64,000 nucleotides of DNA from Geitlerinema sp. S16 (lineage in GTDB: Bacteria > Cyanobacteriota > Cyanobacteriia > Cyanobacteriales > Geitlerinemataceae): positions 1-64,000 of the forward strand of contig JAABST010000023.1 of the NCBI GenBank assembly GCA_011390275.1, given 5' to 3'. The notes beneath the pieces were generated by a model. That model saw nothing but the letters and a program-made list of their open reading frames with translations, did not search any database and was not told where the DNA came from. The position numbers and the translations under genes are program-made. Positions 21,201-29,514 of this stretch are shown here, piece after piece; position 1 is the stretch's first letter; every line of letters starts with the position of its first letter.

Positions 21201-21331
21201 CGGCGATGTAGCCCCAAGCCTTGACGCCCACCCCAACCATCGGTTTTCAGCCTAATTGCTCGATCATCATAATGATGGTGTCGTTTTATGGGATGACGAC
21301 GTGTGGGATGGCGATCGGGGCGTACGTTCAT
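18254..21331 (-). CDS. TPR and CHAT-domain caspase-like protein
   Basis: 1025 residues. A basic N-terminal tail is followed by one hydrophobic segment (WLCGLVTLLVCLTIGL, about 48-63) that acts as a signal or anchor. Most of the protein up to about 560 is helical and TPR-like. The C-terminal CHAT domain (about 690-1025) has catalytic His839 in HIATHGSF and Cys886 in FSACQTA, plus the family motifs AGVRSTIGSLWNVDD and AALAAAQR. The fold should lie outside the cytoplasm if the hydrophobic segment is a cleaved signal. It stands alone on the minus strand, head to head with the sigma-like gene at 21814. In many cyanobacteria CHAT-TPR, DUF1822 and sigma-like genes occur together, as here. The substrate is unknown. 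Confidence 0.85.
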   Translation of the reverse strand: MNVRPDRHPTRRHPIKRHHHYDDRAIRLKTDGWGGRQGLGLHRRSRVWLCGLVTLLVCLTIGLNRGSATAALFPALGLSRNHPNSIDVAAQPSPSLGLASDAANLDNPLEEPSVMQLRLQGQNRQAVAVVLRSLGVPDALTRTLQRDDFPALTLMALGLDQPGDLDRLDREVFRTRLISASEVGVGLSSDRRQQLQELADIFQAIGERDLVEPLLFYTLAASDGDGDRAAVHERLGRFHVAQAQWHENYQAQLTAEQYQAALTDYETASQLVQGDRVAMMRLQLASLRAELAERRYYGQQLPDELNGTNESVYSEFEATLNRLAQRFHTLYRGVIETDATPNVIAMQLDLASQLACLQSLATPSSETFAVSPTVLHCAAPNWTQPLPIVGQIRDDRRNLLDHASRASADLSDRQYPESLAATIAQRLRAQAVLLSGDMIAAQNLTPTIAAQMIPQTKQELESADRLGAKDLGVQLLWQAGRLAIAAQQPTLARQYYAQAIADLDQLRIDLGSLETDWRYDFRDAIAPLYQDYLALLLPKPDDAAHSDRAISTDHDDLTQAITTLQSLQLAELDDFFGEACAIPQKFEIAQLDDPTLQGKYRQTALLATVVLPDRTETIIAFPEGENPGQGDAVSRQWLRFSNPSRQSEVQFDLTQWLESLQDAEIDQRTLDRRTQGVYNRYFRAAIAAMEQATSANAIDTILFLPDSGFRSVPLGALRPEAGDYLLEHYDIAVIPSFDLIATDPEVRSRSRLRTLAVGRSKFEDGSAINRAIASLSNAQSPQNPEGLILYDLDNVVSEILGIVDLLPQSSYLLDEDFLSDRLAETIASRRYDVAHIATHGSFGALAAQTFIVAQDGPIPFDRLGQLLRSNDPTRATDLDLVIFSACQTAEGSDRAVLGMAGMGLRAGVRSTIGSLWNVDDLSTSLIMQMFYRYRRDGLGKAAALAAAQRDAITGKLDAIAQRIRDYESEGYETPEAHQRATTEARGGLVSATNDDTDDTDATIATTQRSFKSPYFWSPFVLVGDW

Positions 21332-21417
21332 AGCAAATGAAGGCTCAAACTCTGGTTCAAACTTGGGTTCAAAGTACCGGCAGCTCTACAGCATTCTCGC
21401 TCAAACAGGACTTACGC

Positions 21418-21432
21418 AGAAGTCCGACTTCT
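21418..21432. repeat. AGAAGTC-type mini-palindrome
   Basis: AGAAGTCCGACTTCT, with 7-bp arms around one base. Related palindromes occur at 40212-40245 (long form) and 42082-42096, all outside genes. Confidence 0.5.
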
Positions 21433-21481
21433 AAACAGGCCGTCGCCGTTCTAGTGGCGCGACTCATCTAAAAGTCGTTTT

Positions 21482-21538
21482 GTAGGGTGGGCATTGCCCA
21501 CCACCACGGATACGGATGCGCGGGTTGATCGTGGTGGT
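21482..21538. repeat. GTAGGGTGGGCA dispersed element, right end lost
   Basis: The left arm GTAGGGTGGGCATTGCCCACC-type sequence and the central GATCGTGGTGG are present. The right arm is replaced by TTTTCTAACCC. Complete copies are at 25767, 29395 and elsewhere. Confidence 0.7.
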
Positions 21539-21636
21539 TTTCTAACCCGCCAACTTCACGGAACCTTCACAAACACCGTAAACTACACCAATTGCGCCTG
21601 ATAGCACGGTAGAGCCAAGCAATAAGACCCCCTGCG

Positions 21637-21703
21637 GGTTAGGGGCTGTCATCAATTAAATTTCTAGCGCTTACCCAGCCAGGGTTACAGCCCCTAACTT
21701 TTT
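21637..21703 (+). terminator. Terminator-like hairpin in the leader of the sigma-like gene
   Basis: GTTAGGGGCTGT (21637-21648) pairs perfectly with ACAGCCCCTAAC (21686-21697), which is followed directly by six T (21698-21703). Read on the plus strand this is an intrinsic-terminator layout 110 nt before the GTG start of the sigma-like gene. The loop is long (37 nt), so premature termination is plausible, not certain. Confidence 0.45.
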
Positions 21704-21763
21704 TGTTGGGTCGTTTAACAGCCTGCCCGATAAGGGTTCTACGATTAATTGATGACACACCCC
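21641..21763. repeat. Inverted-repeat element, TGTCATCAATTAA arms
   Basis: TGTCATCAATTAA (21646-21658) pairs perfectly with TTAATTGATGACA (21745-21757), and the outer ends are GGGG and CCCC. The whole 123 bp looks like a small inverted-repeat element without coding capacity. This pairing crosses the terminator hairpin at 21637-21697, so both cannot form without a pseudoknot. Confidence 0.5.
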
Positions 21764-21813
21764 AGCTCCCGTCAGGTACATTCAGACCCTAGCCTCCATC
21801 GCGGTGAATTTCT

Positions 21814-22467
21814 GTGTCCGAGCTTCAACGACTAACCGACCTTGCACGAGCCGCCTGCCAGCATCCCCTCGGTTCACGGGAGCGACTGCGAGCCCTGAAT
21901 CAACTCGTCCGAGAGATTCAAAACTCCGGCAAGCTGTGGCGTGACCCCGATACCGAAATCTATCACGAAGCACTCGGTAAAACTTGGATTTATTTCACGC
22001 AAAACCTGTGTGAAGTCACCACCGCCAAAGAAGCCTTCGATCCTTCCCGTTCCAGCGTCACACACTGGATCAATACCTATCTCAAATACCGTTTACGAGA
22101 CTTGCACAACGAGAAAATGACCGATCGCTACAATCGCGTCTGGTCACAAGCCCACTTTGACCCCGACAATCCCCAAGACCCCACCGCCAACCTTGCTGCC
22201 AAGGAGGAAATTCCCCCCATACTAGAAATCACGCACGCTTGGCTCGACGCTGGAACTGAACCCCGGTTATTTAGCATCCACATCAAAGGCCGACCGGATA
22301 TTAACGCCCAAATCCTGATTCGCAAACGTTTACCACCAGAAGCAAGCTGGAAAGACATCGGTCAGGAACTCGACTATCCTTCGCAGTTGCTATCCGCATT
22401 TTACCACCGGCATTGCTTGCCATTGTTGCGAGAATTTGGTCGAGATCAAGGCTTTTTTGGTGACTGA
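21814..22467 (+). CDS. Sigma-70-like cyanobacterial protein (DUF1822-associated)
   Basis: 217 residues from a GTG start. Residues 20-120 resemble sigma region 2 (HPLGSRERLRALNQLVREI, then VTHWINTYLKYRLRDLHNEKM). The C-terminal half has a region-4-like helix-turn-helix segment (PPEASWKDIGQELDYPSQLLSAFYHRH). It is shorter and more diverged than a standard ECF sigma factor. Proteins annotated as sigma-70 family in cyanobacteria often sit directly upstream of a DUF1822 gene, as here. Promoter-directing activity is inferred only. The leader contains competing hairpins (21637-21763), so expression may be attenuated. Confidence 0.65.
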   Translation: MSELQRLTDLARAACQHPLGSRERLRALNQLVREIQNSGKLWRDPDTEIYHEALGKTWIYFTQNLCEVTTAKEAFDPSRSSVTHWINTYLKYRLRDLHNEKMTDRYNRVWSQAHFDPDNPQDPTANLAAKEEIPPILEITHAWLDAGTEPRLFSIHIKGRPDINAQILIRKRLPPEASWKDIGQELDYPSQLLSAFYHRHCLPLLREFGRDQGFFGD

Positions 22468-22603
22468 AGCTGATTTCTTCCGCTGTGAACAATGGGAAGT
22501 TATCCCCCAACCATCGCCGCCAGTTGCCGCCAGTTGCCTCGAAATATCCAGCCGAATATCCAAACGGCACACTGAAATGTTAGTGGGTGCTAGCTTGGCG
22601 TTC

Positions 22604-22659
22604 CCCCGGAATGCTTAACCCGGAAGGCTTGACCCGGAAGGCTTGCCCCGAAAGGCTTA
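22604..22659. repeat. Four tandem 14-nt repeats
   Basis: Four adjacent units of the form (A/C)CCCGGAAGGCTT(G/A) at 22604, 22618, 22632 and 22646. The middle two are identical, the outer two carry one or two changes. They lie in the 282-bp gap between the sigma-like gene and the DUF1822 gene. Confidence 0.7.
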
Positions 22660-22749
22660 GATCTGCTTGACTTGCTTTTGCTCTACCGCCGATTTTCCCC
22701 TACTCCCTACTCCCCTCAACACCTTCAATACCTCCACCCCATAAAACTC

Positions 22750-23706
22750 ATGAGCCACTCAATGATCAGCGACGCCCTCACGTTTCCCATTACCCAAGCA
22801 ACGATCGATCACGCCCTCCGTTTGGCGAGAACGCAGCCACCGGAAACGGCAGAACGCGCCTATCGCAACGCGATCGCCGTACTCACCGCCCAAGACTACT
22901 GCACCTTGCTCGGCTTCGAGACCGACCTGAGCCAGAGTAATGCATTGCAGCCGATCGTCTGCCTTACTGGCGATATCGCCGACCTGCCCCTCCCCAATAT
23001 CGGCACGATCGAATGCCGCCTGGTCGATCTAGAGAAAAATCAAGCTCAGTACGATGTTCCCCTTGAAGCAACGGTAGACAAGGCGGCATACCTGGCGATC
23101 GCCCTGCAACCCGACACCAACCTCGCCCAGATTTTAGGATTTTCGCCCACCTTGCGATCGGGTCATCTCATCCTTGATCAGCTTCAATCCCTCGATGATT
23201 TTGGGTCGTACTTGATTAGTTTGCGTGAGGCGAAGGTTCCGGTTCCGACTCGGATTATGCAGTGGTTTGAAGATGGCTTTGAGCGTGGTTGGCAAGCGGC
23301 GCAGGCGATCGCGGAGACGATCGCCACCGAAGTCGATCTCGCGACCAGTTCACCCGAATTGGCCTTCCGCAGCGCTGAATCAACCACGACACCACCCGAC
23401 CTACGCCGCGCAACTAAAACCATTCAATTTGAACCCGGTGGTGGTGTCACTCTCCAAATTGACCTAAATTCTAGTTCCCCAGACGTCCTCTCGGTGGAGG
23501 TCGCAATTCTCCCCTTGACTCCCACGGAAGAGCTACCGGACGGTTTACAGTGCGCCATCCTCGATCTGGATGGCCATTCTGTGATGCAAGTTGAGGCGAA
23601 TGCGGGCGATCGTCTACAGCTTGAATTTGATGTGGATTTGGGCGATACCTTTAGCATTCGCCTGACCCTCGGCGAGGTTTCCGTCACCGAACTTTTGACA
23701 GCTTAA
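22750..23706 (+). CDS. DUF1822 family protein
   Basis: 318 residues from the ATG at 22750. A TTG at 22672 would add 26 residues (YRRFSPTPYSPQHLQYL) with no family similarity. The N-terminal part matches DUF1822: LTFPITQATIDHALRLA, then AERAYRNAIAVLTAQDYCTLLGFETDL and a VPLEATVDKAAYLAIAL segment. The C-terminal ~100 residues form a beta-rich domain typical of these proteins. DUF1822 is cyanobacterial and of unknown function. It is usually coupled with the sigma-like protein encoded upstream and often with CHAT proteins. It has no signal peptide or membrane segment and is likely cytoplasmic. Confidence 0.8.
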   Translation: MSHSMISDALTFPITQATIDHALRLARTQPPETAERAYRNAIAVLTAQDYCTLLGFETDLSQSNALQPIVCLTGDIADLPLPNIGTIECRLVDLEKNQAQYDVPLEATVDKAAYLAIALQPDTNLAQILGFSPTLRSGHLILDQLQSLDDFGSYLISLREAKVPVPTRIMQWFEDGFERGWQAAQAIAETIATEVDLATSSPELAFRSAESTTTPPDLRRATKTIQFEPGGGVTLQIDLNSSSPDVLSVEVAILPLTPTEELPDGLQCAILDLDGHSVMQVEANAGDRLQLEFDVDLGDTFSIRLTLGEVSVTELLTA

Positions 23707-24044
23707 GTGTGGTGTTTTGGGGTCTATTTTGAAATGAAGACCTTACCTTGTGGCACGCACGATTATCGGCAGTAGGCCAACCCGAAAGAATGATTTCAGC
23801 TCGACAAATACACTGGCGAAATTTGCACCATTACCCTTGCAGCCGCGATCACGCGACAGGCTTCAGCCTTCGATGTGATGCCAATCCATCGAGGAACACG
23901 TCCCGTGGCTCCGATCGCTCTAGGAGTATTGCCTAAAAACAGCAAACCCAAATACCGGTAAGGCACTGCCCACCACGATCAACCCGTGAATAAGTATGGG
24001 TGATGGTGGGCAATGCCTACCCTACTCTTATGATGATTCCCGAT
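23707..24044. other. 338-bp convergent intergenic region
   Basis: Lies between the 3' ends of the DUF1822 gene and argB. Apart from the dispersed repeat at 23958-24025 I see nothing: no RNA gene and no convincing reading frame. Confidence 0.5.
23958..24025. repeat. Dispersed GTAGGG inverted-repeat element, diverged copy
   Basis: Starts GTAAGGCACTGCCCACCACG and ends GGTGGGCAATGCCTACCCTAC. The arms are inverted with a few mismatches. It lies 19 nt after the argB stop codon. Confidence 0.75.
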
Positions 24045-24944
24045 TTATTCGTAGTGTTCTGACGCGACAATCATCGAGCCAATGCCGCTATCGGTGAGGA
24101 TTTCCAAGAGCAGCGCGTGGGGCAGACGGCCATCGAGGATGTGTGCGGCACGGACACCCTGAGCCAGCGATCGAATACAGCAATTCACCTTGGGAATCAT
24201 GCCGCCACCAACGGTTCCATCAGCGATCAAGGCTCGCGCCGTGGTCAGATCAAGCTTATAAATTAGGGTTGATGGATCGTGATAATCCTGCAAAATTCCC
24301 GGCGTATCCGTGAGTAAAATCAGTTTTTCAGCGCCCATTGCCGCCGCAATTTCACCCGCGACGGTGTCGGCGTTAATGTTGTAAGACTGCCCCGTTTCAT
24401 CGGTGGCAACACTCGACACCACCGGCACATAGCCCGCCTCGACCAGCGTTTCGAGCAAATCCGTATTCACCGCCGCCACTTCACCCACAAACCCGATGCC
24501 TTCATTGCCTTGGGGGCGTGCCGTAATCATGTTGCCATCTTTGCCACACAGGCCGACCGCCGATCCACCGGCTTGGTCGATCAGCGAGACCAGCTCTTTA
24601 TTCACCCGACCCACCAGCACCATTTCGACGACATCCATCGTTTCGGCATCGGTTACGCGCAGGCCGTCTTTAAATTGAGGCTCGATGTTGAGTTTGCCGA
24701 GCCAGGTGTTGATTTCGGGGCCGCCGCCATGCACGACGATCGGGCGTAAACCGACACAGGATAAAAAGACGATATCGCGCACAACCTTATCCTTAAGACT
24801 GCTATCTTTCATCGCTGCGCCGCCATATTTAACGACCACGGTACGATTCGCGAAGCGCTGAATGTAGGGGAGGGCTTCACTGAGGATACGAACGCGATCG
24901 GAATCGGTCGCGGACTGGATGTTGGGATTAGGCGCGGTAGGCAT
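24045..24944 (-). CDS. argB: Acetylglutamate kinase
   Basis: 299 residues, the normal length. It phosphorylates N-acetylglutamate with ATP in arginine synthesis. Family landmarks are the N-terminal [12 protein letters not shown] (nucleotide site), [11 protein letters not shown] (substrate site), [11 protein letters not shown] and the C-terminal [14 protein letters not shown]. The N-terminal helix ([17 protein letters not shown]) is of the arginine-sensitive hexameric type, which in cyanobacteria is controlled by arginine and by the PII protein GlnB. This regulation is known for the family and not shown here. The methyltransferase gene lies 113 nt upstream on the same strand. Confidence 0.97.
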   Translation of the reverse strand: MPTAPNPNIQSATDSDRVRILSEALPYIQRFANRTVVVKYGGAAMKDSSLKDKVVRDIVFLSCVGLRPIVVHGGGPEINTWLGKLNIEPQFKDGLRVTDAETMDVVEMVLVGRVNKELVSLIDQAGGSAVGLCGKDGNMITARPQGNEGIGFVGEVAAVNTDLLETLVEAGYVPVVSSVATDETGQSYNINADTVAGEIAAAMGAEKLILLTDTPGILQDYHDPSTLIYKLDLTTARALIADGTVGGGMIPKVNCCIRSLAQGVRAAHILDGRLPHALLLEILTDSGIGSMIVASEHYE

Positions 24945-25057
24945 GGGAAATGATGAGTACGTCTAGGATGTGGCTTGTGGCTTTGGTCGAGCTGCGATTG
25001 AGTATATCGAAATCCTGGATCGTTCCTGTTGGGCAAATGAACGATCGCCGGTTTGTG

Positions 25058-25744
25058 TCAGGCTGCGATGACACGGAGCATTTCGTTACCGCCAATCTGA
25101 AACTCGTAGGGGACGGGTTCGATCGCGGCATGATGACCGCGATCGCTGAGAGCTTGCAGCACCGGTGCGAGGTGCGGCGAGGTTGCGTTCGTGAAGTTTT
25201 CCAGCAGCGGGAAGATCCGCACTTCGGGGGCGACGCGCAGCAGTTCGAGGATGGCGGCGATGTGAAAGTCCGTATCAAACTGCGCGGAGTAGGTGAACAG
25301 AAGATGGGCGCTGAGGGCGAGGTCGAATTGGCGATCGGGGTAGTCCAAATAGGGCAGGGCATCGGTACGGTAACGAGCTGCGCTCATGCCGTCGGGAAAA
25401 TCATCAAGAAATTGCGCCATCGCCGCCCGTCGCTGTTCGCCCAGAGCTTCCGGCGTTTTGATGTCATCCCACACAAATTTTTCGCGCGTGCGGTGGAGCG
25501 TTTCGACGATGACGGGGTAGGTTTCGTCGATGCGCTGCTGGATTTGCTCGCGGCTGAAGTGGTAGACGGGATCGCAGGAAATGACGCGGCCACCGCCTGC
25601 CGTGAGTTCGGCGTTAAAGCTCGATGGCCCCGAGGCACAATCGAGAATTTCACGCTGGAGATCGTCGTCGCTGAGGGCGAACATGTCGCGATAGTCGGCC
25701 AGCGATCGCCCCCAGGGGACGACGCGATCGAGTTGAAGTGTCAT
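25058..25744 (-). CDS. Class I SAM-dependent methyltransferase-like protein
   Basis: 228 residues from the ATG at 25744. The frame continues upstream, but only by reading into the dispersed repeat (VGNAHPT), so the ATG is preferred. The SAM site is recognisable as ILDCASGPSSFNAEL followed by VISCDPVY. A later DLALSAHLLFTY segment fits the post-II/IV region, and the end (FQIGGNEMLRVI) matches small cyanobacterial methyltransferases of unknown substrate. It has no membrane segment. Confidence 0.75.
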   Translation of the reverse strand: MTLQLDRVVPWGRSLADYRDMFALSDDDLQREILDCASGPSSFNAELTAGGGRVISCDPVYHFSREQIQQRIDETYPVIVETLHRTREKFVWDDIKTPEALGEQRRAAMAQFLDDFPDGMSAARYRTDALPYLDYPDRQFDLALSAHLLFTYSAQFDTDFHIAAILELLRVAPEVRIFPLLENFTNATSPHLAPVLQALSDRGHHAAIEPVPYEFQIGGNEMLRVIAA

Positions 25745-25766
25745 CTTTATGATTGATGAGAGCTTG

Positions 25767-25838
25767 GTAGGGTGGGCATTGCCCACCATAACGGATACGT
25801 ATTCGTGGGTTAATCGTGGTGGGCAATGCCCACCCTAC
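25767..25838. repeat. Dispersed GTAGGG element, complete copy
   Basis: 72 bp with perfect 21-bp inverted arms. The left arm starts GTAGGGTGGGCATTGCCCAC and the right arm ends GTGGGCAATGCCCACCCTAC. Each arm contains its own palindrome (GGGCATTGCCC), so the element can form nested hairpins. The centre holds GATACGTATTC. It lies between the methyltransferase start and the inositol-phosphatase-like stop. Confidence 0.85.
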
Positions 25839-25865
25839 TGGCTACTGGCTGAATTCACATTTAAT

Positions 25866-26732
25866 TTATGACGTCAAGTTTTGGGGATCAAATTGCGGCA
25901 ACGGCTCGATCGTCAACAACGCCGCGCTCAACTCCGCGTGAATTCGGCCATTGGTCACCAACAAGCGTCCCGTTTTCACGACTAGCGGGCTTTGATCGTA
26001 GGCCGTCGCCCGACCGCCCGCTTCTTCGGCAATAATAATCCCCGCCGCAATATCCCACGGCGACAGGCCGCGCTCCCAATAGCCATCGAGCCGTCCGCAG
26101 GCGACATAGGCTAAATCGAGCGAGGCCGCGCCGCCGCGTCGGACGCCTTGGGTGCAGTGGGTCAGGTGACAAAATTCGGCGTAGTTGGTGTCAAGAACTT
26201 CGCGCCGATCGTAAGCAAAACCCGTAACGAGCAAACTATCGGCAAGGCGATCGCAGGGGGAGACCTGAATCGGCTGACGGTTGCGGGTGGCGCCAAGTCC
26301 TTTGGCGGCGCGGAAGAGTTCGTCGTGAAACGGGTCGTAGATCGCGCCGACGGTGGGGACGCCGTTGACGAGGAGGCCGACGGAAGTGGCGGAAAATGGA
26401 TACTGGTGGGCGTAGTTGGTCGTGCCGTCGAGGGGATCGATCGCCCAGAGGAAATCGCTACCGTCGATCCCCGACGCGCCGGATTCTTCGGCGAGGATGG
26501 CATGGTCAGGAACGTGACGGCGCAGCACGTCCAGCACGGCGACTTCGGCTTCCTTGTCCGCAACGGTGACGAGATCGCCGAGGCGTCCCTTCGATTCAAT
26601 TTGGTTGGCTCGATCGAGCTTGCCCCAATACTTTTTCAAGACGGCTCCACCGGCCAGGGCGGCCTCAGTGGCAATTTCGAGTAGGGTTTGCAGGCGATCG
26701 GGGCTGAGATTAGCGGAGGTATCGGCGGGCAT
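25866..26732 (-). CDS. Inositol monophosphatase family protein
   Basis: 288 residues from the ATG at 26732; a second possible ATG lies 60 nt upstream. Motifs of the Li-sensitive Mg-dependent phosphatase family: AILAEESG (metal ligand Glu), WAIDPLDGTTNYAH (metal ligands) and WDIAAGIIIAEEAGG near the C-terminus. Members hydrolyse inositol-1-phosphate or related sugar phosphates such as fructose-1,6-bisphosphate or histidinol phosphate, and the sequence does not tell which. It is soluble and starts back to back with plsC. Confidence 0.9.
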   Translation of the reverse strand: MPADTSANLSPDRLQTLLEIATEAALAGGAVLKKYWGKLDRANQIESKGRLGDLVTVADKEAEVAVLDVLRRHVPDHAILAEESGASGIDGSDFLWAIDPLDGTTNYAHQYPFSATSVGLLVNGVPTVGAIYDPFHDELFRAAKGLGATRNRQPIQVSPCDRLADSLLVTGFAYDRREVLDTNYAEFCHLTHCTQGVRRGGAASLDLAYVACGRLDGYWERGLSPWDIAAGIIIAEEAGGRATAYDQSPLVVKTGRLLVTNGRIHAELSAALLTIEPLPQFDPQNLTS

Positions 26733-26965
26733 AACAGGCGATCGGGGTAAGGAAAACGTCACTAGCATCGCAGACGATGGGCGCTTTCTCATGCTCCGAT
26801 GATTCGATTCAGATGTTCACCCAGAGTTGCGATCGGCACAGATCCCCCATGACAGCCGCAATAGTGGCCGCAGCGCGATCGCAAGACGTTGGCGATCGCT
26901 TTAACCTAGAACTATCGCAGCAAAACCCCAAAACCAATCACAGCAATCACAGCAACCCCAGCACC

Positions 26966-27703
26966 ATGCAACTCCTCACCGCCGCCACCACCTCAACCGC
27001 TCGCGTTTCCTCCCACGTTTCCACCGGGCTGACCTCACTGCTCTATCCCCTCGCCAACCGCATCGTCTTACCCAGCTTTTTTAATCGAATTGAAGTCACC
27101 GGCCAGGAAAATCTCCCCAAAAACGACTGTCCGGTCATCCTTGCCCCAACCCATCGATCGCGCTGGGACCCGCTGATTTTGGCTCACGCCGCAGGCTATC
27201 CCGTCACAGGTCGCCACCTACGTTTTATGGCTTCGGCGAATGAAACCACGCGCGGTGTACAAGGCTGGCTCATTCGTAAACTGGGGGCGTTCCCGATCGA
27301 TCCAAAACAGCCCGGTGTCAGCAGCCTGCGCCACGGCCTCGAACTGCTGCAAACGCGCCAAGTGCTGACGATTTTCCCCGAAGGCAATCTCTATCCCGGC
27401 CCCGAAGCACAATCCCTCAAGCTTGGTCTCGCACGGCTCGCGCTCCAGGCCGAAACCAGCCAAGCCTGCATGAGTGTTCGCATTGTGCCGATCGGCCTGT
27501 CTTACAGCGGCAACCTCACGCCAAAACGTCGCCCGACCTGGGGCTGCGATGTGCGGGTCAATATTGGCGAGCCGATTTTGGTGCGGCAGTATCACACCGG
27601 ATCGATGCGTCGCGATTCTTACCGGTTAACGATCGATTTACAGCAGGAATTGGATCGATTGAATGGTTGCGCGATCGAGCCGTCGCTAGCCTTGAGTGCG
27701 TAG
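26966..27703 (+). CDS. plsC: 1-acyl-glycerol-3-phosphate acyltransferase family protein
   Basis: 245 residues from the ATG at 26966. The frame is open from 26777, but the extra 63 residues are low-complexity (NHSNHSNP) and not family-like. The acyltransferase blocks are clear: H(x)4D as THRSRWDPLI, and block III as TIFPEGNLYPG. It transfers an acyl chain to lysophosphatidate or a related lysolipid at the membrane. A hydrophobic stretch near residue 20 (TSLLYPLANRIVLPSFF) may anchor it. Confidence 0.88.
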   Translation: MQLLTAATTSTARVSSHVSTGLTSLLYPLANRIVLPSFFNRIEVTGQENLPKNDCPVILAPTHRSRWDPLILAHAAGYPVTGRHLRFMASANETTRGVQGWLIRKLGAFPIDPKQPGVSSLRHGLELLQTRQVLTIFPEGNLYPGPEAQSLKLGLARLALQAETSQACMSVRIVPIGLSYSGNLTPKRRPTWGCDVRVNIGEPILVRQYHTGSMRRDSYRLTIDLQQELDRLNGCAIEPSLALSA

Positions 27704-27749
27704 CGCATCCATATCCAATTTAATTTTCAGAGTCATAGTTCAGAGTGAT

Positions 27750-29258
27750 TTAGGCTTGGCTTGTCGATACTTCTGGGATCGAGTCCGGCGACAGGCAATC
27801 TGGATCGATTTCCAAAACCCGATCGCGATAGCTTTGAGCCTGATCGTAATTGCCAAGACTGACGTACTGTTCGCCCAGTTGCCACAGGGCTTCGATATGG
27901 TTGGGGTCATTGTGGATGACGCGATTCAATTCGGCGATCGACTCCGTGGGTCGATCGAGCTGTGCGAAGGCCAGCGCCAGATGATAGCGGGCGTCGAGGT
28001 GATTGGGATCGAGATCCAGACAGGCACGATAGGCGACGATCGCCGCCTCGAAATCGCCAGCGGTGGCATGGGCGAAACCCCGATCAAACTGAATCGTGGG
28101 CAACCGATCGAGATCCTCCGATTGCAAAGTCACCACATCCGCCATCGCGGCATCGGGTAAAACATAGGAATGAGTGAGCAACGGGCGATCGTCGGTCAGC
28201 ACTTCAGGAAACGTCATCCCCGGCAACACCAACACCGCAAACACTTCCCGCACTGCCGCCTCAAACCGCAACAAGGCCACCACCTGCCCCGTCACAATAT
28301 CCACCACCCACACGCCACAAAATCGATCGGCCTGCTTCGCGATTTCAATCCCGCTAAAAATGGCACTTTCACGCACCTGAGAGAGACCGATAAAGGCAAA
28401 ATTACCGTAAAAATCAATGCCGCGCGTAAAGCCCGGTAAACGCGCAACATCGGTCAGTTTTCCCGTTTTAAGATCCACCGTCGAGAGCGAGCCGCGCCCC
28501 GACTCCAACACCCAAAGCCGATCGCGATACCACCGGGGCGAGTGGGGCATCGACAGCCGATCGGCGATCCGTTCATTGCTTGTAATATCCATCAACATGC
28601 CACCACTCGCCTTATTTTTTCGCCAACCGGCGGGCGTGTCGGTTTGGCCAAGGGCGGTGACGTAGCGGGGCTGGCCGTCGCGGAGGGCGAGACCGTTGAG
28701 GTGACAGCGATCGCTCAGGTCATAACCGGTGATAAAGGGCGGACGCCACCGGGGGACAAAACTATGGGTGGTGTCAAGGGTGCAGAGGCAGGAAAAGCGC
28801 GTATTGATAAACCACAGCTCGGATTCTGCGGCTGGATTAGTTACGAATTTGCTGTCGGAGTGATCGCGAACCACATCAGCGTAGACCATTTCGTGAATGT
28901 CAATATCGCCGGTGTAGTGGAGGCGACGGGGCAAAAAGCAGGCGTCGTGTTGCCGATCGGGGTGGCTGGCCGGTGGAGTTAATTTACTCGTGACGGCGGG
29001 CACATTACGCAATTCCCAGATTTGGTGACTCGTCCCGATCGCCAGTTTTCCCGCCTGAGTAGCCATGCCCATCGGTCGCTCGAAGGGGCGAAAGTGGGTA
29101 TTGAGCTGGCCGCGATCGGCTCGGGCAATAATCAGCTTATCGGCTTGATAGGTGGAAATCGCGAGGGAGATGCCGCACTGTTCAAGCAGAGCGGGGAAGG
29201 TCGTGCTGTGAACGCTGCGCAGTTGTTCGTGATTAGCGGGCACGGGGGAATCGGTCAT
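27750..29258 (-). CDS. TIGR03032-family protein with C-terminal TPR repeats
   Basis: 502 residues from the ATG at 29258; another ATG seven codons upstream is possible. The first ~370 residues match the TIGR03032 type: STYQADKLIIARADRGQLNTH, MGMATQAGKLAIG, NTRFSCLCTLD and SMPHSPRWYRDRLWVLESG. This is probably a beta-propeller-like fold. TPR repeats follow at about 395-500 (ATAGDFEAAIVAYRACLDLDP, then HIEALWQLGEQYVSLG). The function is unknown. Members lack signal peptides and some are linked with oxidoreductase or sugar modification. It stands alone on its strand. Confidence 0.8.
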   Translation of the reverse strand: MTDSPVPANHEQLRSVHSTTFPALLEQCGISLAISTYQADKLIIARADRGQLNTHFRPFERPMGMATQAGKLAIGTSHQIWELRNVPAVTSKLTPPASHPDRQHDACFLPRRLHYTGDIDIHEMVYADVVRDHSDSKFVTNPAAESELWFINTRFSCLCTLDTTHSFVPRWRPPFITGYDLSDRCHLNGLALRDGQPRYVTALGQTDTPAGWRKNKASGGMLMDITSNERIADRLSMPHSPRWYRDRLWVLESGRGSLSTVDLKTGKLTDVARLPGFTRGIDFYGNFAFIGLSQVRESAIFSGIEIAKQADRFCGVWVVDIVTGQVVALLRFEAAVREVFAVLVLPGMTFPEVLTDDRPLLTHSYVLPDAAMADVVTLQSEDLDRLPTIQFDRGFAHATAGDFEAAIVAYRACLDLDPNHLDARYHLALAFAQLDRPTESIAELNRVIHNDPNHIEALWQLGEQYVSLGNYDQAQSYRDRVLEIDPDCLSPDSIPEVSTSQA

Positions 29259-29394
29259 AACAGGCTGGATACCAGGCAAACGATCGCGAACAAGACCGGA
29301 GGCGATACGAGAACCTCAAGTCACTTCAGCTTGACACTTCCACGGCAATATCGATCCGGCTTCAGCCTGAGAGGACTTCTGCGTAAGTCGTTTT

Positions 29395-29463
29395 GTAGGG
29401 TGGGCAATGCCCATCACGGATACTGATGCGAGGGCTGATCGTGGTGGGCAATGCCCACCCTAC
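29395..29463. repeat. Dispersed GTAGGG element, complete copy
   Basis: 69 bp, from GTAGGGTGGGCAATGCCC to the right arm GGTGGGCAATGCCCACCCTAC. The left arm has one change (CCATC for CCACC). It lies between the TIGR03032 start and the uvrB stop. Confidence 0.8.
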
Positions 29464-29514
29464 TGGCTACTGTCCCGTATGGCACGTAATCATCCGGTCA
29501 ACGGAGCATCCACT

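Larger units (their letters stand above)
21332..21813. other. 482-bp divergent intergenic region with repeats
   Basis: Lies between the TPR-CHAT gene (minus) and the sigma-like gene (plus). It holds a 15-nt palindrome AGAAGTCCGACTTCT (21418-21432), a truncated copy of the dispersed GTAGGG element (21482-21538) and the leader structures at 21637-21763 described separately. The 12-13 nt motif GGTTCAAA occurs twice near 21356-21376 and resembles the tandem repeats at 44169. Confidence 0.6.

Noticed and set aside
24496..24749. Plus-strand frames within argB
   Set aside because: Shadows of the conserved argB coding sequence.
25745..25789. Longer start for the methyltransferase
   Set aside because: The extension VGNAHPT is a translation of the dispersed repeat at 25767.
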